Shown: positions 36,123 through 45,364, counted from the first letter of the stretch. The stretch: DNA of 64,000 nt from JADJPO01 sp046330955 (GCA_046330955.1 JAXLRT010000006.1:1-64000); one strand, 5' to 3'. The notes: a model not told the origin generated them from the sequence alone. Numbers and translations are program-made.

Positions 36123-36224
36123 AACCCGCTCATGCTCCGCAGGTGACCGGCTCCGCCGGATGACAACGCTGTCGACGCGTCAGCTGCGGAGCATGGGGTG
36201 TCACCCGCGGAGCATGAGCGGGTT
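36123..36224. repeat. 25-bp inverted repeat with extra internal copy
   Basis: Arms 36123-36147 (AACCCGCTCATGCTCCGC then AGGTGAC) and 36200-36224 match with one mismatch. A third partial copy of GCGGAGCATG lies at 36186-36195 between them. It sits between the end of accE and the start of the antitoxin gene. It may be a terminator, an operator for the antitoxin, or a remnant of a small mobile repeat. Confidence 0.75.
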
Positions 36225-36243
36225 TGTTGGTGGGGTGTTGGGG

Positions 36244-36501
36244 TCAGCGGGGCCAGTAGGAGGTGCGCCAGCTGAGGGATCCGGCGCCGTTGGGGCGGCC
36301 GCCCTGGGGGGACTGCAGCTGGCGGTGGGAGTGGGCGGCGGTCCAGACCGAGAGGGGCACGGGGGCGGGGTCGTCGCCACTCCCGCCGCGGGCGGCGACC
36401 AGGGCCAGGATGACGGCGATCTCCTCGGGGGTGGCGTCCCCACGGATCACCTTCAACACCGGGCGAGGCGTGCCGTCGTCCGACAGTTTCTGGGTGTTCA
36501 T
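36244..36501 (-). CDS. Acyl-CoA carboxylase epsilon subunit
   Basis: An 85-residue protein with the AccE pattern: PVLKVIRGDATPEEIAVILA near the N-terminus and a C-terminal Trp-rich end (SWRTSYWPR). These small subunits activate or stabilise actinobacterial acyl-CoA carboxylases. It follows the beta subunit gene by 27 nt in the same direction, which supports the call. Confidence 0.9.
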   Translation of the reverse strand: MNTQKLSDDGTPRPVLKVIRGDATPEEIAVILALVAARGGSGDDPAPVPLSVWTAAHSHRQLQSPQGGRPNGAGSLSWRTSYWPR

Positions 36502-36528
36502 CGCGACCTCATCGGCGTCGTCACGCGC

Positions 36529-38172
36529 TCACAGCGGGATGTTGCCGTGCTTCTTGGGCGGCAACGCCTCGCGTTTGGTGCGCAGCGTCCGCAGCCAGCG
36601 GGCGATCTCGACCCGGGTGCGGGACGGCGCCACCACCGCGTCGACATAGCCGCGCTCGGCCGCGATGTACGGGTTGGCCAGGGTGTCCTCGTACTCGGTG
36701 ACCAGCTGGCGCCGCGCGGCGTCCACGTCGCCACCGGTCTCGGCCACCTGCTTCAGGTCGCTGCGGTAGAGGATGTTCACCGCGCCCTGGGCACCCATGA
36801 CGGCGATCTGCGCGCTCGGCCAGGCCAGGTTCACATCGGCGCCGAGGTGCTTGGAGCCCATGACGTCGTAGGCGCCGCCGTACGCCTTGCGCGTGATGAT
36901 CGTGACCTTGGGCACCGTGGCCTCGGCGTAGGCGTAGATCAGCTTGGCACCGCGGCGGATGATGCCGTTCCACTCCTGGTCGGTGCCGGGCAGGAAGCCC
37001 GGGACGTCGACGAAGGTCACCACCGGGATGTTGAACGCGTCGCAGGTGCGCACGAACCGCGCGGCCTTCTCGGACGCATCGATGTCGAGGATGCCGGCGA
37101 ACTGCATCGGCTGGTTGGCGACGATGCCCACCGAGCGGCCCTCCACCCGGCCGAAGCCGATGATCATGTTGGGGGCGAACAGCGCCTGCACCTCGAGGAA
37201 CTCCCCGTCGTCCAGGACGTGCTCGATCACCTTGTGCATGTCGTAGGGCTGGTTCGGCGAGTCCGGGATCAGCCGGTCGAGTTCGAGGTCGCCCTCGCCG
37301 ATCGTCTCGTCGAGGTCGAAGCCGTCGAACACCGCCGACTCGGACAGGTTGTTGCTCGGCAGGTAGCTCAGCAGCGCCCGGACGTACTCGAGCGCGTCGT
37401 CCTCGTCGGCGCCCAGGTAGTGGGCGTTGCCCGAGCGGGTGTTGTGGGTGCGCGCACCGCCCAGCTCCTCGAAGCCGACCTCCTCGCCGGTGACCGTCTT
37501 GATCACGTCGGGGCCGGTGATGAACATGTGCGAGGTCTGGTCGACCATCACGGTGAAGTCGGTGATCGCGGGCGAGTACACCGCGCCACCCGCGCACGGG
37601 CCCATGATCAGCGAGATCTGCGGGATGACGCCGGAGGCGTGCACGTTGCGCAGGAAGATCTCGCCGTACAGGCCGAGCGAGACCACGCCCTCCTGGATCC
37701 GGGCGCCGCCGGAGTCGTTGATGCCGATGACCGGGCAGCCGATCTTCATCGCCAGGTCCATCACCTTGACGATCTTCTCGCCGAAGACCTCACCCAGGCT
37801 GCCGCCGAAGACCGTGAAGTCCTGCGCGAACACGCACACCTGGCGGCCGTCGATGGTGCCGTGGCCGGTGACCACGCCGTCGCCGTAGGGCCGGTTCTCG
37901 TGCAGGTTGAAGTTGCGGCTGCGGTGGCGCGCGAGTTGATCGAGCTCGATGAACGAGTCCGGGTCGAGCAGCGCCTCGATGCGCTCGCGGGCGGTCTTCT
38001 TGCCCTGGGCGTGCCGCTTCTCGACGGCGGCCGACGAGCCGGCGTGCACCGCGGCGTCGATGCGCCGCTGCAGGTCCTCGAGCTTGCCCGCCGTGGTGTG
38101 GATGTTGATGTTGTCGGGCACCTCGGTACCGCCGGCACCACGGACGTGAACTTCAGCCGGTTGTGCGCTCAT
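36529..38172 (-). CDS. Acyl-CoA (propionyl-/acetyl-CoA) carboxylase beta subunit
   Basis: A 547-residue carboxyltransferase that moves the carboxyl group from carboxybiotin to propionyl- or acetyl-CoA, feeding lipid or methylmalonyl-CoA pathways. Motifs include KKTARERIEALLDPDSF, INDSGGARIQEGV, GPCAGGAVYSPA (first oxyanion hole) and FVDVPGFLPGTDQEW with RRGAKL and KAYGGAYDVMGSK in the C-terminal half; it ends LPPKKHGNIPL as is usual for this family. The ATG at 38172 starts MSAQPAEVHVRG. It is followed by the epsilon subunit gene. The biotinylated alpha subunit is not in this window, but birA is divergent next door. Confidence 0.94.
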   Translation of the reverse strand: MSAQPAEVHVRGAGGTEVPDNINIHTTAGKLEDLQRRIDAAVHAGSSAAVEKRHAQGKKTARERIEALLDPDSFIELDQLARHRSRNFNLHENRPYGDGVVTGHGTIDGRQVCVFAQDFTVFGGSLGEVFGEKIVKVMDLAMKIGCPVIGINDSGGARIQEGVVSLGLYGEIFLRNVHASGVIPQISLIMGPCAGGAVYSPAITDFTVMVDQTSHMFITGPDVIKTVTGEEVGFEELGGARTHNTRSGNAHYLGADEDDALEYVRALLSYLPSNNLSESAVFDGFDLDETIGEGDLELDRLIPDSPNQPYDMHKVIEHVLDDGEFLEVQALFAPNMIIGFGRVEGRSVGIVANQPMQFAGILDIDASEKAARFVRTCDAFNIPVVTFVDVPGFLPGTDQEWNGIIRRGAKLIYAYAEATVPKVTIITRKAYGGAYDVMGSKHLGADVNLAWPSAQIAVMGAQGAVNILYRSDLKQVAETGGDVDAARRQLVTEYEDTLANPYIAAERGYVDAVVAPSRTRVEIARWLRTLRTKREALPPKKHGNIPL

Positions 38173-38262
38173 TCCGGCAGCGTATTGCGCCCCCGTCGTC
38201 ACGACAGCTCCGCCGAAGCGGCGCTGGTCACAACGACACGCCCGGGCGGTAGCGTCGCCCGG

Positions 38263-39201
38263 GTGAGCCAGCCCCCCCTGCCAGGGCACCTGCCCGGACC
38301 GTTCACCGACCTCGACCGCCCGCCGCTGCGCGAGCGCGCCCTCGCCGCCGCGCTGACGGGGCGCGCCGGGCACCCGGACGCCCAGGACGGCGCCGCCGGG
38401 GTGTGGCGGGCGATCGAGGTGGTCGCCGAGACCGGATCGACCAATGCCGACCTGGCCCGGCGCGCCGCGGCCGGGGAGGCCGAGGGGTTGGTGCTGGTCG
38501 CCGACCAGCAGAGCGCCGGCCGCGGCCGCCTCGCCCGCACCTGGACGACGCCGCCGCGCGCCGCGATCGCGGTGTCGGTCCTGCTGCGTCCGGACGGCGT
38601 GCCCCCCGAGCGCCTGGGGTGGCTGCCGCTGCTCGGCGGCCTGGCCGTGGTCGACGCAGTACGCAGCCGGTGTGGCCTGCCGGCGCGGTTGAAGTGGCCC
38701 AACGACGTGCTGGTGCCGATCGACGGCCTGCCGCAGGCCGCGTCGTCCGGGGCCGCCGAGGGCAAGCTGTGCGGGGTGCTGGCCGAGGTGGTGCCCTCGC
38801 TCAGCCCGGCGATGCCGGCGACCCCCGCGGCGGTGATCCTCGGCGCCGGCATCAACGTCAGCCAGACCGCCGACGAGCTGCCGGTACCCACGGCCACCTC
38901 GTTGCGCCTGGCCGGGTCGGCGGTCACCGATCGCGACACCGTGCTGCGCGCCTACCTGCGCGCGCTCGCCGTCCGGTACCGAGCCTTCGTCGAGGCGGCG
39001 GGTGATCCGCGGCGCAGCGGCATCGGGGCCGCCTACCGCGAGGCGTGCTCGACGCTGGGACGAGAGGTCGAGGTGCACCTGCCGGCCCGGGACGTCGTCC
39101 GGGGCACCGCCCGCGAGGTGGACGACGACGGCCGACTGGTCGTGCTGACCGGCGACGGCGAGGTGCCGTTCGCCGCCGGCGACGTGGTGCACCTGCGCTG
39201 A
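38263..39201 (+). CDS. birA: Biotin-[acetyl-CoA-carboxylase] ligase
   Basis: This enzyme activates biotin with ATP and attaches it to the carboxylase biotin carrier. The 312-residue product has ETGSTNADLARR, QSAGRGRLARTWTTPP (biotin/ATP loop), KWPNDV and GKLCGVLAE (lysine for biotin), then an SH3-like C-terminal domain (GTAREVDDDGRLVV). There is no N-terminal DNA-binding domain, so it is a class I ligase without repressor function. GTG at 38263 follows the divergent promoter region shared with the carboxylase gene. Confidence 0.95.
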   Translation: MSQPPLPGHLPGPFTDLDRPPLRERALAAALTGRAGHPDAQDGAAGVWRAIEVVAETGSTNADLARRAAAGEAEGLVLVADQQSAGRGRLARTWTTPPRAAIAVSVLLRPDGVPPERLGWLPLLGGLAVVDAVRSRCGLPARLKWPNDVLVPIDGLPQAASSGAAEGKLCGVLAEVVPSLSPAMPATPAAVILGAGINVSQTADELPVPTATSLRLAGSAVTDRDTVLRAYLRALAVRYRAFVEAAGDPRRSGIGAAYREACSTLGREVEVHLPARDVVRGTAREVDDDGRLVVLTGDGEVPFAAGDVVHLR

Positions 39202-39214
39202 GCGTGCAGGCGCC

Positions 39215-40036
39215 TCAGCGGGGTGAGGTGCGTCCGTAGAAGATCATCGAGGTCAGGTCGTTCAACCGCATGTCGGGTATCTCGCCATAGGTGAGCACGG
39301 AGTTGATCCGCGGGCGCGGTCCGGCCACGGGCGTCACCCGGTGCAGCGCGTGGTGGCCGCGGAAGATCGCCAGGGCGCCGGGGGAACTCGCCAGGCGCAC
39401 CCGCCGGGACGGGTCGTCGTCCAGTGCGGCCTGCACCGCGGCGAGGTTCGGCTCGGTCTCGCTGCGCAGCCCCGGGCAGTAGTCGAAGTCGCCGCCCCGC
39501 TCGGCCTGCTGGTACATCACCGTCACCGAGAACTCGCTGCGGTCGAAGTGCCAGCCGAGCTCCTCACCCTCGGACATCGTCGTGACCTGCACCGCGTCCA
39601 GCGGATCGGCGCTGCGGTAGAGCTCGTCCTTGCCGAGCACACCGGCGATGAACCGGGTGAGGTCGTCGTGCTCGTAGAGCCGCCGGATCGGGGCCTCGGG
39701 CGGCAGCTGGTCGTAGGCCAGACCGTGCTTGGCCGAGCGCACCAGGCGCGCCCGGGGGTCTTCGGCCGCCACCGTGGCGTCCGGCGGTTCGAAGTACACC
39801 GTGTGTTCGGACTGCGAACCCCAGGCCCGGTCGGCCAGCTCGCGCGCCAGGCGGATCATCGCCGCGACCGCCTCGGCGCGGACGAAGCCCGGCAGCGAGC
39901 ACACCCCGTCGGCGAGCAGCGCCGTCCGGCACCGGGTGAGGAGCACCTGGCCGGCGTCCGAGGTGAGGTCGTGGATCGGGTACTGCTCGAGGTCGACCAC
40001 GTCGGCGTACGGGACCCGGATCGCGGCAGTGCTCAC
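39215..40036 (-). CDS. 2-oxoglutarate/Fe(II)-type dioxygenase-like protein
   Basis: A 273-residue protein with the double-stranded beta-helix metal triad visible as GWHFDRSEF (HxD) at about 178 and a distal His in HALHRVTPVAGPRPR, whose arginine would bind 2-oxoglutarate. Substrate unknown. GTG at 40036 has an AGGAGG site directly upstream and is chosen over the in-frame ATG at 40072. It converges with birA with a 13-nt gap and no room for a separate terminator. Confidence 0.82.
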   Translation of the reverse strand: MSTAAIRVPYADVVDLEQYPIHDLTSDAGQVLLTRCRTALLADGVCSLPGFVRAEAVAAMIRLARELADRAWGSQSEHTVYFEPPDATVAAEDPRARLVRSAKHGLAYDQLPPEAPIRRLYEHDDLTRFIAGVLGKDELYRSADPLDAVQVTTMSEGEELGWHFDRSEFSVTVMYQQAERGGDFDYCPGLRSETEPNLAAVQAALDDDPSRRVRLASSPGALAIFRGHHALHRVTPVAGPRPRINSVLTYGEIPDMRLNDLTSMIFYGRTSPR

Positions 40037-40236
40037 AGGACCTCCTGGGGTGTCGCCCCGTCCCGGGGGCACGGCTCGGGCTCGATGGTGCGCCCTCGGC
40101 GGGCTCGTGCGCCAGACCGACGAGTTCCTGCTGGTCGGCGCCCCGGCCCCGCCGTTCGTCGCGGGGCAGGTGATCCATCAGCGGAGACTGGCCCGTCGGG
40201 CGTGACCCGGGGCACCCGAGGGGGCATCCTGGCAGG

Positions 40237-40866
40237 GTGGGGTTCCCGTCGAAACTACTCTCACCGGGCGAGCGCCTGGTGCTCGTGCTGCGGCCCCATG
40301 CCAAGGTGCTGATCGCCCCGGTGCTGGTCCTGCTGGTCACCGCACCGGTGACCGCCTACCTCGCGGGGCTGGTGCCGGAGGGTTCGGCCCAGGCCTGGAT
40401 GCGCCTGGCGCTGGCCATGGTGGGCCTGGTGGTGGTCGGCCGCTGGACCCTGTGGCCGTTCCTGACCTGGTGGAACACCGTCTACGCGATCACCGATCGG
40501 CGGCTGGTGTTGCGTGAGGGCGTGTTCAACCGCACCGGCCACGACATGCCACTCAGCCGGCTGAACGACGTAAAGTTCTCGCACAACGTGATCGAGCGGG
40601 TGCTCGGCTGCGGCACCCTGGTCGTCGAGTCGGCCGGCGAGATCGGGCAGCTGGTGCTGGACGACATCCCGCGGGTCGAGCAGGTGCAGCGCACCCTCTA
40701 CCGGCTCTCGGACGAGTTGCGGGGCGTGGTCGACGACAGCGTTGTCGACGAGTTCGAGGAGTTCGACGAACTCGTCGATGGGGCCGGTCCCGGCGCTGAT
40801 CCCGATTCCGGCGCCGAGAACGCAACCAAGGTGTTGCGGCGCGGCCGTCGTCGGGGACTGACGTGA
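40237..40866 (+). CDS. PH-domain (bPH2) membrane protein
   Basis: The 209-residue product has two hydrophobic helices (about 24-45 and 55-75) followed by a bacterial PH domain: YAITDRRLVLREGVFNRTGHDMPLSRLNDVKF and VERVLGCGTLVVESAGE-like strands. The acidic C-terminal part is probably flexible. Actinobacteria often carry this gene next to birA and an adenylate cyclase gene, as here. Role unknown. Confidence 0.88.
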   Translation: MGFPSKLLSPGERLVLVLRPHAKVLIAPVLVLLVTAPVTAYLAGLVPEGSAQAWMRLALAMVGLVVVGRWTLWPFLTWWNTVYAITDRRLVLREGVFNRTGHDMPLSRLNDVKFSHNVIERVLGCGTLVVESAGEIGQLVLDDIPRVEQVQRTLYRLSDELRGVVDDSVVDEFEEFDELVDGAGPGADPDSGAENATKVLRRGRRRGLT

Positions 40867-40870
40867 ACGG

Positions 40871-41896
40871 GTGCTGGTGAGCGAGTCCGAGAGCGCCCCC
40901 TCCACCCTCGCGGATCTCGAGCACGTGTTGATCGGTGGCGAGCGCAAGTGGCGTCGACGCGAGGTCGCCAAGAGCGTCGGCGTCTCGCTGCTGAGCGCCC
41001 GCAAACTGTGGCGCGCCCTGGGCTTCGCATCGGTGGGCGACGAGGAGATCGCCTTCACCGACGCGGACGCCGAGGCGCTCGAGCGCACGGTGTCGATGGT
41101 GCGCGACGAGCTGCTCGACGAGGAGACCACGATCGCCTTCGCCCGCGCGCTGGGGCAGACCACCGACCGGCTGGTCAGCTGGCAGATCGAGGCGTTGATG
41201 GAGCACCTGGGACGCTGCCCGCACCCCGACTGCGCCAGCGGTAGCCCGAGCGGAGCGGTGGCCCACCTGTCCGGCATCGTCGAGGACCTCGAGGTGCTGC
41301 TGGTCTACGCCTGGCGCCGCAAGCTCGCCGCCGCGGTGGCCCGCCTGGAGCACCCGCCGCCAGGTGAGGAGGCGGCCTCGGGCAAGCTCACCGTCGGCTT
41401 CGCCGACCTGGTCAGCTACACCCGGCTCTCCCAGCGGCTGAGCCAGCGCGAGCTGGGCATCCTGGTGCAGCGGTTCGAGGGCATGGCCTCGGACGTGGTC
41501 ACGGCCGGCGGTGGCCGGGTGATCAAGACGGTGGGCGACGAGGTGCTGTTCACGACCGACGATCCGCTCTCGGCCGCCGTGATCGGGCTGTCGCTGTCCG
41601 AGCGGCTGGCCAACGACGCGGTGGTGCCGGAGGTCCGGGTGGGCATCGCCCACGGCCTGGTGCTGCGCAGCCTGGGGGACGTCTACGGGTCGACCGTCAA
41701 CCTGGCGAGCCGGCTGACCGCCTTGGCCGAGCCGGGAACGGTGGTCACCGATCCGCACACCGCGGCGATGCTGGCCCGGCACGAGGGGCTGGTGCTGGTG
41801 CCGCAACGTCGGCGGCAGGTGCGCGGGTTCGGGCCACTGCAGCCGCTGTTGGTCACCCGTGCGGGGCCGACCGAGCAACTGATCGACATCGACTGA
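40871..41896 (+). CDS. Class III adenylate/guanylate cyclase
   Basis: About 340 residues. An N-terminal helical regulatory part (HTH-like, KWRRREVAKSVGVSLLSARKLWRALG) precedes the cyclase domain at about 175-335: KLTVGFADLVSYTRLSQRLS with the metal Asp, GRVIKTVGDEVLF with the second Asp, and YGSTVNLASRLTALA with the Asn/Arg transition-state residues. It should make cAMP. Start at GTG 40871 or GTG 40877 cannot be separated. It lies 4 nt after the PH-domain gene. Confidence 0.92.
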   Translation: MLVSESESAPSTLADLEHVLIGGERKWRRREVAKSVGVSLLSARKLWRALGFASVGDEEIAFTDADAEALERTVSMVRDELLDEETTIAFARALGQTTDRLVSWQIEALMEHLGRCPHPDCASGSPSGAVAHLSGIVEDLEVLLVYAWRRKLAAAVARLEHPPPGEEAASGKLTVGFADLVSYTRLSQRLSQRELGILVQRFEGMASDVVTAGGGRVIKTVGDEVLFTTDDPLSAAVIGLSLSERLANDAVVPEVRVGIAHGLVLRSLGDVYGSTVNLASRLTALAEPGTVVTDPHTAAMLARHEGLVLVPQRRRQVRGFGPLQPLLVTRAGPTEQLIDID

Positions 41897-41946
41897 CCGC
41901 CGTGGTGGACGAGGCGCACGAATCGGGCGTCGCTAGGCTCGCCGTC

Positions 41947-42747
41947 ATGAGTGGTCAGGTGAGGTTGAGCCGGCACGGGGAACACCGTCATGTGGCCGAG
42001 CTGGTGCTCGATCGGCCCGAGTCGCTGAACGCGCTCTCGACCGATTTCGCCGCCCAGCTGCGCGACACGTTGCGTGACGTCGCCATCGAGGCCGAGAGCG
42101 GCGCCGTCCGGGCCGTGGTGCTCTCGTCCAGCCAGACCAGGGCGTTCTGCGTCGGGGCCGATCTGAAGGAGCGCAACTCCTTCACCGACGCCGACCTGCG
42201 CGCCCAGCGCGTGGTCTACCGCGCGATGACCGCGGCGTGGCGGTCGCTGCCGGTGCCCGCGGTCGCCGCGGTCGCCGGGTATGCCATGGGCGGCGGGTTC
42301 GAGCTCGCCCTGCTGTGCGACCTGATCGTGGTGGACCCCACGGCCGTGCTGGCGCTACCGGAGGTGTCGGTGGGCGTCGTCCCCGGCCTCGGGGGTACTC
42401 AACTGCTCTCGCGCCGGGTGGGTCTGGCCCGGGCCAGCGACTTGATCTTCACAGCGCGCCGGGTGGGTGCCGAGGAGGCGCTGGCCCTCGGTGCGGTCGA
42501 CCGGTTGGTGCCGGCCGGCACGGCCCGGGACGCCGCGATCGACCTGGCCACCACGATCGCGGGCAACTCACCCGTCGGGGTGCGCAACGCCAAGCGGGCG
42601 CTGCGCACCGGGTTCGACGTCGACCTGGCGTCCGGCCTCGAGATCGAGGACGGCGCGTGGCGGGCCACCGCGTTCTCGGCCGACCGGGCCGAGGGGGTGG
42701 CCGCGTTCGTCGAGAAGCGGGCGCCGAACTGGCCCGGGGTCGACTGA
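41947..42747 (+). CDS. Enoyl-CoA hydratase/isomerase family protein
   Basis: A 266-residue crotonase-fold protein. It shows LDRPESLNALS, the oxyanion-hole stretch FCVGADLKER, GYAMGGGFELALLCDLIV, and ALPEVSVGVVPGLGGTQ with the catalytic-glutamate region. It probably hydrates enoyl-CoA in fatty-acid breakdown, though other crotonase reactions are possible. ATG at 41947 is selected as the family start. Its 3' 180 nt overlap antisense with the PAP2 gene. Confidence 0.92.
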   Translation: MSGQVRLSRHGEHRHVAELVLDRPESLNALSTDFAAQLRDTLRDVAIEAESGAVRAVVLSSSQTRAFCVGADLKERNSFTDADLRAQRVVYRAMTAAWRSLPVPAVAAVAGYAMGGGFELALLCDLIVVDPTAVLALPEVSVGVVPGLGGTQLLSRRVGLARASDLIFTARRVGAEEALALGAVDRLVPAGTARDAAIDLATTIAGNSPVGVRNAKRALRTGFDVDLASGLEIEDGAWRATAFSADRAEGVAAFVEKRAPNWPGVD

Positions 42748-43449
42748 GACGACCGCGGCGTCGTCGGGCAGACCACGGGGCCGGAGCCACACCGTGGCCA
42801 TCACCACCGCCATCCACAACCCGCCGGCCAGCGCCCCGGCGATCACGTCGCTGAGGTAGTGCATGCCCCGGTACAGGCGGCTGACACCGACCACGACGGG
42901 GACGGTGCACAGCAGGACGCACAGCACGAGGACGGCGCCGCGGTGCGTCGAATCGCGGGTGTGGGTGAACAGGATCACCGCGAGTCCCACGTAGAGGGCG
43001 ACCGCGGCGCCGGTGTGCCCCGAGGGGAAACTCGAGGTGGGTGGGGCCGGATCGAGGTGCGGGACGGTGGGTCGTGGCCGGTGAACCGTCGCGGTGACCA
43101 GGACGAAGATGAACAGTTCACCGGCGATCGAGAGCAGCACCGTCGCCGAGGCGCGTCGGCGTCCGGTCCACCGCCACAGGCCGACCACCAGCAGCACGGT
43201 GACGGCGATCGCCGTGAGGGTGTCGGACAGCGCGCTGCCCAGATGGGTCCAGGTGTCGAGCGTCGGGGTGCGGTGCTCGAAGAACCAGCCCGAGAGGCGA
43301 TGGTCGAGGCGGAGCAGCGGCCCGGTGGTGAACACCCGGGTCAGCAGCAGGCCGGCGAGGCAGAGCAGGCCGTACACCGCGACGCCGCCGAGCAGCAGCC
43401 GCGGCGCGGCGCGTCGCAGCTCGGGGGTCGTGACCGCTCGCGCGCTCAT
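42568..43449 (-). CDS. PAP2-family phosphatase, membrane protein
   Basis: A 293-residue membrane phosphatase with the PAP2 signature: VTATVHRPRP, SSFPSGHTGAA and SRLYRGMHYLSDVIAG. It likely dephosphorylates a lipid phosphate. The catalytic part ends by about residue 225; the last about 60 residues read antisense into the enoyl-CoA hydratase gene because no stop occurs in frame until 42568. Start overlaps the diacylglycerol kinase stop (ATGA), a pairing that fits phosphatidic-acid metabolism. Confidence 0.9.
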   Translation of the reverse strand: MSARAVTTPELRRAAPRLLLGGVAVYGLLCLAGLLLTRVFTTGPLLRLDHRLSGWFFEHRTPTLDTWTHLGSALSDTLTAIAVTVLLVVGLWRWTGRRRASATVLLSIAGELFIFVLVTATVHRPRPTVPHLDPAPPTSSFPSGHTGAAVALYVGLAVILFTHTRDSTHRGAVLVLCVLLCTVPVVVGVSRLYRGMHYLSDVIAGALAGGLWMAVVMATVWLRPRGLPDDAAVVSVDPGPVRRPLLDERGHPLGPVGRERGGPPRAVLDLEAGRQVDVEPGAQRPLGVAHPDG

Positions 43450-44420
43450 CGCGGCGTCTCGGCGGGGACCCGGACCAGGATGGCCCGGGGTTCGATCCGG
43501 ACGTCGAGCCTGTGGCCCTGATCGAGCACGTCGCCGTCCGCTTGGCGAGGTTGGAGCCCCCGCACGCTGACGGTCACGCGCTCGCCGCGGAAGGTCAGGT
43601 ACCGCTGGTCGAGGTCGGCGCGGCGGGTGACGACCCGGCCCAGGATGCGCAGCCAGTCCAACGGGCCGCGAGCGGCGAGCACGGCGACGTCGAGGGAGCC
43701 GTCGTCCGGCACCGCGTCGGGCAGCAGCTCGATGCCCCCCTGCAGCCGGCCCATGTTGCCGATCACGATCGATTGGACCAGGGCGTTCATCACCTCCGTG
43801 TCGTCGAGGGCCAGCCGAGCGCGAAATCGCCGCTGTCGCAGGTGCCCCAAGGCCGACATCACGTAAGCAAGCCAGCCGACCTTGGCCTTCACCGTCGCCG
43901 GGACGTCGCGCATCACGGCCGCGTCCAGGCCGACGCCGGCCATGATCGCGAAGCGCTGGATCCGGCCGTCGGCATCGGGAGGCTCGATCCGGCCGATGTC
44001 GAGGCTCCGGTCCCGGCCGTCCAGGGCGACCGCGATGGCGGCGGGCAGGTCGTCGAGGGGCAGGTCGAGGTTGCGCGCCAGCAGGTTCCCGGTGCCGGCC
44101 GGCAGCACGGCCATCGGGACGCCGGACCCCGCCAGGACGCTCAGCACGGCCCTGACGGTGCCGTCGCCGCCCCACGCGATCACCACGCCGACACCCCGGT
44201 CGAGGGCCTGCTGGGTCATCCCGAATCCGGGGTCTCGTTCGGAGGTCTCGAGCCAGAGCGGTGCCGGCAGACCGCGGGCGGCCAACTCGGCGGTGACCTG
44301 CTCGCGCCGGGAGACCTCGTCGTCCAGCTTGGTGGGGTTGACCACGATGGCCACTGCGCCGTCTCGGCGAGCGGCCGCGGGCAGGTTCTCGGCCAGGTTC
44401 TCGGGCAGCGCGGTCGTCAT
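43446..44420 (-). CDS. Diacylglycerol kinase-family lipid kinase
   Basis: A 324-residue soluble kinase of the DAGK catalytic family. The nucleotide-binding GGDGTVRAVLSVLAGSGVP and the following LPAGTGNLLARNL are clear at about 90-125. The C-terminal beta-sandwich contains DDGSLDVAVLAARG. It phosphorylates diacylglycerol or a related lipid. It lies between the DUF1206 gene (adjacent, no gap) and the PAP2 gene (4-nt overlap), so all three form an operon. Confidence 0.93.
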   Translation of the reverse strand: MTTALPENLAENLPAAARRDGAVAIVVNPTKLDDEVSRREQVTAELAARGLPAPLWLETSERDPGFGMTQQALDRGVGVVIAWGGDGTVRAVLSVLAGSGVPMAVLPAGTGNLLARNLDLPLDDLPAAIAVALDGRDRSLDIGRIEPPDADGRIQRFAIMAGVGLDAAVMRDVPATVKAKVGWLAYVMSALGHLRQRRFRARLALDDTEVMNALVQSIVIGNMGRLQGGIELLPDAVPDDGSLDVAVLAARGPLDWLRILGRVVTRRADLDQRYLTFRGERVTVSVRGLQPRQADGDVLDQGHRLDVRIEPRAILVRVPAETPR

Positions 44421-45278
44421 TCAGACCCTCCGGTAGCGGGCTTCGGCGAGGCCGTAGACCCCGAAGGCCATCAGGGCCAGGGCAGCGGCGATGGCCAGCG
44501 TCCGGCCGAACGGTTGCTGCAGCAGGGTGCGGAACGCGACGTCCATGCCGCCGGCCTGATGCGGATCGAGGGTCCAGGCGGCGGAGACGAACAGGCCGCC
44601 GATCACCATGAAGACCAGGCCCCGACCGACGGTGCCGATGCGGCCGAGGTGCACGATCAGGTCGTGAACCGACGGCGGGACGGCCGTGAAGTACCGCATG
44701 AACTTCAGCCGCACGCCCTCGACCACCATGGCGGCGCCGACGGCGATCACCAGCAGGCCCACCAGCGCGACGAGCACCCTGCCGCCGGTGAAGGTCATCG
44801 AGCGAGCGGTCCACGACGTCTGCTGGCTGGCCTGGGTCTGGGCGGAGCCGCGCAACGCGGAGACGGCCGTGAAGGTCAGCCCCAGGTACGCGATGCCCCG
44901 GGCCGCCGACTTCAGCCGGGCGGACACCATGCGACCCTCGCCGGTCACCCCGACAGCCGCCTCGGCGAGCCGCCAGAGCGCGTACGCCAGGAAGCCCACG
45001 GCCAGCGCGCCGACGAGCACGCCGCCGAAGGTGTGCGAGAGCACCTCGGCAAGGGCACCCTTCTGGTCGACGTGCTTGCTCGAGGAGCCCTGCGAGAGCA
45101 GGAGCGCGAGCACCCCCATCAACAGGTAGACCACCCCCCGAGCGGTGAGCCCGGCGCGGGCGAGCCAGCCGACCTGGTCACTCTCGGCGGCGTCCTGGAC
45201 CACGTCCTTCGCGTCGGACAGGGCAGCCCTGGGGTCCGGCAGACCTGTCGATGGTTCCGGATTGGTGGCCACCGTCAA
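44421..45278 (-). CDS. DUF1206 membrane protein
   Basis: A 285-residue protein with three copies of a two-helix unit typical of DUF1206: ARAGLTARGVVYLLMGVLAL, SAARGIAYLGLTFTAVSAL and GRIGTVGRGLVFMVIGGLFV, giving about six membrane helices. Function unknown. First gene of the operon with the lipid kinase and the PAP2 phosphatase. Confidence 0.9.
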   Translation of the reverse strand: MTVATNPEPSTGLPDPRAALSDAKDVVQDAAESDQVGWLARAGLTARGVVYLLMGVLALLLSQGSSSKHVDQKGALAEVLSHTFGGVLVGALAVGFLAYALWRLAEAAVGVTGEGRMVSARLKSAARGIAYLGLTFTAVSALRGSAQTQASQQTSWTARSMTFTGGRVLVALVGLLVIAVGAAMVVEGVRLKFMRYFTAVPPSVHDLIVHLGRIGTVGRGLVFMVIGGLFVSAAWTLDPHQAGGMDVAFRTLLQQPFGRTLAIAAALALMAFGVYGLAEARYRRV

Positions 45279-45364
45279 CCTCGGTCCACATTCGGCGCCC
45301 GGCGGCTCCGGGCCGGCAGCCGAAGCTAACCCCGAGGTGCACGACCCGCATCCTCAGATCACCC

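Noticed and set aside
35875..38262. Long plus-strand frame running from 35875 into birA
   Set aside because: Its first 795 codons are the antisense shadow of accE-accD; BirA homology begins after GTG 38263.
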